This document shows positions 33,775-37,694 of a stretch of 37,694 nucleotides of DNA, piece after piece; within the stretch, counting starts at the first letter, position 1; the number at the start of each line of letters is the position of its first letter. The position numbers and the translations under genes are program-made. Origin of the DNA: Kiritimatiellia bacterium (GTDB lineage: Bacteria > Verrucomicrobiota > Kiritimatiellia > RFP12 > UBA1067); the NCBI GenBank assembly GCA_018399555.1, contig JAGYOL010000009.1, positions 1 through 37,694 on the forward strand. Direction: 5' to 3'. The notes under the pieces are model-generated. The model did no database searches and was not told the DNA's origin. It worked only from the letters and a program-made list of their open reading frames with translations.

Positions 33775-35259
33775 ATGAGATTTGAAAGACCTAAACGAAA
33801 AACATTTCCGTTAAACGCCATGTTGGAAGACCGCAAGGTGGTGGTTGTCGGAGGGGGACGCGTCGGGCAGCGCAAGGTGGAGCTGCTGCTTGATGCCGGT
33901 GCTGATGTGACTTTAGTTTGCCCTGACTGTGTGGCTGAACTGGGTGAGCTGGCCGTATCGGGAGCTGTTAAATGGTTGTCGAAGCGTTTTGAGGATGGTG
34001 ATCTTCAGTCGGCGGCGATGGTTTTCGCATGTACCGATGACAAATATGTTAACCGCCATATTCTGGAGGTTGCCAAATCGGCGCACGTGCCGTGCTGCTG
34101 CGCCGACGGTAACTGGCCGGACGGTGATTTTGTCACACCGGCTATTTTGCGTGACGGACAGGTGCTGATATCGGTTTCAACCAGCGGTAAATCCTGTCGG
34201 CAGTCACGCCTGATCAAAGACAACCTCAGCAAGCATCTCAGTTCAATTGCCAGCTCGGATCTGCTGGTTCTGGGAATCAGTCACGAACAGGTCGCCATGG
34301 AGGCGCGTGTTGCGTATCACCAGCTGTGGCGAGAACGCGAGACGCTGGGAGCTATGATCTCGCAGGTCTGGGGCGTGCATGAGTTTTTTCTTCTGAACAC
34401 ATGCAACCGCGTGGAACTGGTGGCGGCGATCGCCAGAGAGTCGGCCACGAGCGGTATTCTGCGGCGGATTATGCGCTTTGATGAGCTTTGGCCGGATCAG
34501 TACTACATGAAATTCGGTTATGACGCCTACGAGCATGTCTGTAATGTCACCGCCGGTATTCGCTCGCAGACACCCGGTGAGTTTCATGTTGTTTCGCAGG
34601 TCAAGGAGGCGGTGGATGAAGCCTGTGCCAGAGGTTGGGGCGGTTCAATCATCCGTGAGCTGTGCGACACCATGTTGAAAGTTTCACGGGAAATTCGGCG
34701 CACTGTCGAACCGCTGTTGGATGTGACCGAGATTGAAGAGGTCTGTATGCGGTATATGCTCAGAGATATCAGAGCACTATCGCAGAAAACCGTACTCGTG
34801 GCCGGAACCGGAGTAGTAGGACGGGGATTGATTGATGGGTTGCATCGTCGCGGTGTATGCTGCATCTGGGGCTATCACGCCAATGCTCCTGCAGATCCCC
34901 CTGATGATCTGCAGGGCTTAATTCAGTTTGATGAACTTGATCGGGTGTTGCCTGATGTGGATGTGGTCGTCAGCGCGGTGGATGTTGAATCACCGCTGAT
35001 CAGCCATGACAACCATCAGGATTTACTCAAAAGAGACTCTCCGGTGACATTGATTGATCTGGGTATGCCACGTAATATTGATCCGGCTCTCGGACGTGAA
35101 ATAAAAAATGTGGAAGTAGTTGATCTGGATATGCTCAAAAACTGGCATCGTGAATCAACCGGGACTCTTGAGAAAGTGATGAATCTGTGCGCCGAAGTTG
35201 TTGAGCGTAACCGCAGTGCTTACGAGCGGATTCGCGACAGCATGCAGGGGGAACTCTAA
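33775..35259 (+). CDS. hemA: Fusion of precorrin-2 dehydrogenase (SirC/Met8-like) and glutamyl-tRNA reductase
   Basis: 494 residues with two enzyme domains. Residues about 10-155 are a Met8/SirC/CysG-N NAD-binding domain (VVVVGGGRVGQRKVELLLDAGA, ADGNWPDGDFVTPAIL, STSGKSCRQSRLI), which oxidises precorrin-2 to sirohydrochlorin. Residues about 163-490 are GluTR, which reduces glutamyl-tRNA to glutamate-1-semialdehyde: LGISHEQVAMEARVA, FLLNTCNRVEL with catalytic C210, GIRSQTPGEFHVVSQVKEA, VLVAGTGVVGRGLI (NADPH) and TLIDLGMPRNID. Similar fusions are known in Clostridia. The gene precedes the HemC-SUMT-HemD fusion by 61 bases and is surely in the same transcript. Confidence 0.93.
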   Translation: MRFERPKRKTFPLNAMLEDRKVVVVGGGRVGQRKVELLLDAGADVTLVCPDCVAELGELAVSGAVKWLSKRFEDGDLQSAAMVFACTDDKYVNRHILEVAKSAHVPCCCADGNWPDGDFVTPAILRDGQVLISVSTSGKSCRQSRLIKDNLSKHLSSIASSDLLVLGISHEQVAMEARVAYHQLWRERETLGAMISQVWGVHEFFLLNTCNRVELVAAIARESATSGILRRIMRFDELWPDQYYMKFGYDAYEHVCNVTAGIRSQTPGEFHVVSQVKEAVDEACARGWGGSIIRELCDTMLKVSREIRRTVEPLLDVTEIEEVCMRYMLRDIRALSQKTVLVAGTGVVGRGLIDGLHRRGVCCIWGYHANAPADPPDDLQGLIQFDELDRVLPDVDVVVSAVDVESPLISHDNHQDLLKRDSPVTLIDLGMPRNIDPALGREIKNVEVVDLDMLKNWHRESTGTLEKVMNLCAEVVERNRSAYERIRDSMQGEL

Positions 35260-35320
35260 CAGGCAGACAGGCGGCTGAAAACAGCTTCAAGGTGAAAAAG
35301 AAGCATCAGGAAAAAGAGTT

Positions 35321-37423
35321 ATGAATTTAAGAGTCGGTACCAGAGCAAGTGCGTTGGCACTCATTCAGACCAGGGACGCCCTGCGAAGGTTGCGCGAGCT
35401 CTTTCCGCAACTGAATTTTGAGGAAGTCCTTCTCGAAACCCCCGGTGATCGTGATCTTGAGAGCGATCTGCGTCAGGCACCATCGGATTTTTTCACTCGC
35501 GACTTGGATGATGCCGTCAGAAACAAGGTTGTCAACCTGGCGATTCACAGTGCCAAGGATTTGCCGACCGAGGTGGCGGATGATCTGGACTGGTTTTGGC
35601 TGCCCTGGTGTGAGGATCAGCGGGATGCCTGGGTGCTTGCCGCCGGTGGCACGCTCTCCGAACTCCCCGCCGATCCGGTTATAGGTGTTAGCAGCGATCG
35701 ACGTGCCGAGTATGCCGTCCGACGTTTTCCCGCCGCCCGTCTGCATTCAGTCCGGGGCTCAATTGTGCAGCGCCTTGAACAGCTGGACCACGGTTATTTT
35801 GACGCAGTCATCATGGCTGGCGCGGCGATCATCCGTCTCGGCCTTTGTGATCGTGTGACGGAGTGGATACCGCGCGGCGAGCTTGATGTTCCGCCCGGTC
35901 AGGGTTACCTGGCCGTGACGTTTGCGAAGAATGATGAGCGAATGTGTGCGTTGCGTCGCTATTTTGTCAAAGCGGTACGGTTTGTCAGTGCGGGAGTCGG
36001 AAGTGCCGATTACTGCACCTGCGGCGGAATCAGTGATCTGCAGGCGGCGGATATCTGTCTGTATGACGTGCTGATGGATGATGCGCTGTTGAAACATCTG
36101 CCTGCAAAAGCGGAACGTATTTTTGTCGGTAAACGTTGCGGAGCGCACAGTCTGCAGCAGAGCAGCATCACAAAGATGATTGCGGACTATGCACGTGCGG
36201 GCCGCAGAGTTGTGCGTCTGAAGGGTGGCGATGCCGGTCTGTTCGGCAGACTGGCCGAAGAAACCGCACTGTTGGATGAACTGGACATTCCTTATCATGT
36301 CAGGGCGGGGGTCAGTGCGCTGGCCGTGGCGACAACCGCAACCGGGATGCTGCTGACGCGTCGCGGGGTCTCCCGGGGGTTCTGCGCGCTTACCCCGCGG
36401 GCTGCTGAGGGAGAGGTGACCGGAATTGCGTTCGAAACCCGTGCGGCTTTGCCGCTGGTTCTTTTTATGTCGATTAAGGTGGCGCCCTCCATGGCACAAC
36501 AACTGCTTGCCGAGGGGTGGGCGGAATCAACTCCTGCCGCTGTTGTTTTCAATGCCGGCGGCGATGATCAGCGTGTTGTATCGCTGAGTCTGGCTGAGTT
36601 GCAGGATGAACCCCCGGAATTAAAGGACTCCGCACCCGGTCTGCTGGTTATCGGCAGTGCTGCAAAGTCGCTCTTTAAACAGAAGCGTGGAGTTCTGCAG
36701 AGCAGGCGGGTGTTGCTGACATGCAGCGAGGGCATCATTGAGAAAGCCGTACGTGCCGTAATTGACTGCGGGGGTGTACCGATTGCCATGCCTATGATCC
36801 AGCTGCGTCCCTGTGAGCAGACAGCTGCCAGATTGGCCGCTCTGCGGGACTATGAGTGGGTTGCACTGACCTCCCCCGCATCCGCCAGGATATTCATGCA
36901 CGCCGTGCTTGACGCGGGCGTTGATCTGCGGCAGCTGCCGCGCATTATGACCTGCGGTGCCGGCACCTGCGCTGCACTTGCGCCTTTCGGCATCCGTCCG
37001 GATATCACTCCACCCATGATCTACAGTGCCGCCGGATTGATCGATGCACTGCAGGATACCAATTTTGAAGGTGTCCGCGTGCTGCGCCTGCGCTCTGAAA
37101 TTGCCGGAACATTGCTTGCCGATGTTCTGCGCGAACTGGGGGCACAGGTTGATGACGTGATTCTCTACCGCAATCATCACGTTGAGTATCAGAAAATACC
37201 GGATTTCGATATTGTCTTCTTCGCCAGCGCTTCCGCAGTCGAATCTTTCACTGCTCAGCACAATCCCGGGACATTGGCTGATAAATATGTTCTTGCAATC
37301 GGAGAGCCGACGTCCGATTATCTCGAAGAGCGTGGTATCCGGTGTGATTGCGTTGCCGAACGGGCAACCGTCGAGGGAGCGATTGACACATTGGCGCGCC
37401 GTTTCACTCTTCCATCCGGGTGA
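35321..37423 (+). CDS. Triple fusion HemC (no domain 3) - uroporphyrinogen-III methyltransferase - HemD
   Basis: 700 residues. HemC (hydroxymethylbilane synthase) spans about 1-213 with GTRASALAL (R8, S10), AIHSAKDLP (K79, D80), GVSSDRRA (R127, R128), HSVRGSIVQRLEQLD (R145, R151) and PPGQGYLAV. It then breaks off where domain 3, with the cofactor cysteine (LGGGC motif in other HemC), should begin. SUMT/CobA spans about 217-455 (LQAADICLYDVLM, VGKRCGAHS, RRVVRLKGGDAGLFGR, GMLLTRRGVSRG); its first SAM loop reads GVGSADY instead of GPGDPEL. HemD (uroporphyrinogen-III synthase) spans about 462-696 (RRVLLTCSE, WVALTSPASARIF, VLRLRSEIAGTLL, FFASASAVESF). AGGA lies nine bases before the ATG. With the upstream fusion it links GSA supply to siroheme and heme. 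Confidence 0.9.
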   Translation: MNLRVGTRASALALIQTRDALRRLRELFPQLNFEEVLLETPGDRDLESDLRQAPSDFFTRDLDDAVRNKVVNLAIHSAKDLPTEVADDLDWFWLPWCEDQRDAWVLAAGGTLSELPADPVIGVSSDRRAEYAVRRFPAARLHSVRGSIVQRLEQLDHGYFDAVIMAGAAIIRLGLCDRVTEWIPRGELDVPPGQGYLAVTFAKNDERMCALRRYFVKAVRFVSAGVGSADYCTCGGISDLQAADICLYDVLMDDALLKHLPAKAERIFVGKRCGAHSLQQSSITKMIADYARAGRRVVRLKGGDAGLFGRLAEETALLDELDIPYHVRAGVSALAVATTATGMLLTRRGVSRGFCALTPRAAEGEVTGIAFETRAALPLVLFMSIKVAPSMAQQLLAEGWAESTPAAVVFNAGGDDQRVVSLSLAELQDEPPELKDSAPGLLVIGSAAKSLFKQKRGVLQSRRVLLTCSEGIIEKAVRAVIDCGGVPIAMPMIQLRPCEQTAARLAALRDYEWVALTSPASARIFMHAVLDAGVDLRQLPRIMTCGAGTCAALAPFGIRPDITPPMIYSAAGLIDALQDTNFEGVRVLRLRSEIAGTLLADVLRELGAQVDDVILYRNHHVEYQKIPDFDIVFFASASAVESFTAQHNPGTLADKYVLAIGEPTSDYLEERGIRCDCVAERATVEGAIDTLARRFTLPSG

Positions 37424-37668
37424 TCAGCGCAGCCCTATACGCTCGCTGTGGATGTGCTCTGTTGCTCTGTTCAGGGCAGTTTCATCTGGGTAACACATAT
37501 TCAACGTAGTAAAGGTTGCTGCGCGATTTGAGTGGACGCAGAGAATTGTTTTTGCTATAGCAGCGACATGAAAAAAATATCGCCGGTCCGTGTTCACTCC
37601 GGGCGTTAGCGCTTGGGGATCTTTTTGAACGTTTCAGGCAGTTAAAAAGGACACGTCGGGGGCACGGC

Positions 37669-37694
37669 ATGCAGCACAGCCAGGCATTTGTGCT
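37669..37694 (+). CDS. Possible start of a next gene, cut by the window end
   Basis: ATG 37669 has CGGGG six to ten bases upstream and opens a frame (MQHSQAFV) that runs off the end. The frame is also open upstream to a TAG at 37558, so an earlier start is possible. Eight codons are too few to name a product; a further tetrapyrrole gene such as hemB or hemL would fit the context but is not shown. The preceding 245 bases hold no other feature that I can support. Confidence 0.22.

Overview
The window looks like chromosomal DNA of an anaerobic, diderm bacterium of the PVC group. A Kiritimatiellota/Lentisphaerota-type genome is my best guess. This is an inference from gene content, not from a marker gene. 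Supporting content: an LpxC-like protein and a Tol/ExbBD/TonB-type operon (outer membrane), an electron-bifurcating [FeFe] hydrogenase operon (anaerobic fermentation), secreted glycan- and lipid-degrading proteins, autotransporter-associated beta-strand repeat proteins, and heavily fused tetrapyrrole genes. I see no tRNA, rRNA, CRISPR array, transposase or phage gene.

Layout. (1) 147-3791, + strand: a divergent MurC-like ligase and a divergent LpxC-like protein in tandem, then ketol-acid reductoisomerase (ilvC) with its own leader and terminator. (2) 4064-10218, + strand: a tight six-gene envelope operon (large TPR protein, ExbB/TolQ, ExbD/TolR, TonB/TolA-like protein, beta-propeller lipoprotein, LolD-type ATPase). 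Its order resembles a Tol-Pal locus, but Pal is missing and an ABC ATPase is added. (3) pyrE (+) and an inositol-phosphatase family gene (-) converge and overlap by a few bases. (4) 11818-16830, - strand: hydrogenase operon (HydC/NuoE-like, HATPase protein, 2Fe-2S ferredoxin, HydB/NuoF-like, HydA), closed by a strong terminator. (5) 17353-25106, + strand: secreted proteins (CBM plus glycosidase, truncated LamG ORF, pectate-lyase-like beta-helix, neutral-ceramidase-like protein, beta-strand repeat protein without signal peptide), followed by a helical secreted protein on the - strand. Related intergenic repeat copies flank the 19.3-26.2 kb part. (6) 26287-31750, - strand: nadA, hexose-6-phosphate mutarotase, VanZ-like protein, rarA and an APC permease fused to a PTS EIIA domain. 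(7) 32135-33042: a decayed beta-strand repeat gene, then rhaM. (8) 33775-37423, + strand: two fusion genes, Met8/SirC-GluTR and HemC-SUMT-HemD. Together they cover most steps from glutamyl-tRNA to uroporphyrinogen III and precorrin-2/sirohydrochlorin.

Most notable points: the HemC part of the second fusion keeps the catalytic residues but lacks the C-terminal domain with the dipyrromethane-cofactor cysteine; the Tol-like operon has a beta-propeller lipoprotein and an orphan LolD-type ATPase; the permease carries an EIIA domain; and several secreted-protein genes in the accessory stretch are decayed or end-stripped. Several start codons were moved from the longest open frame to an internal start with a good ribosome-binding site; each case is stated in its entry.
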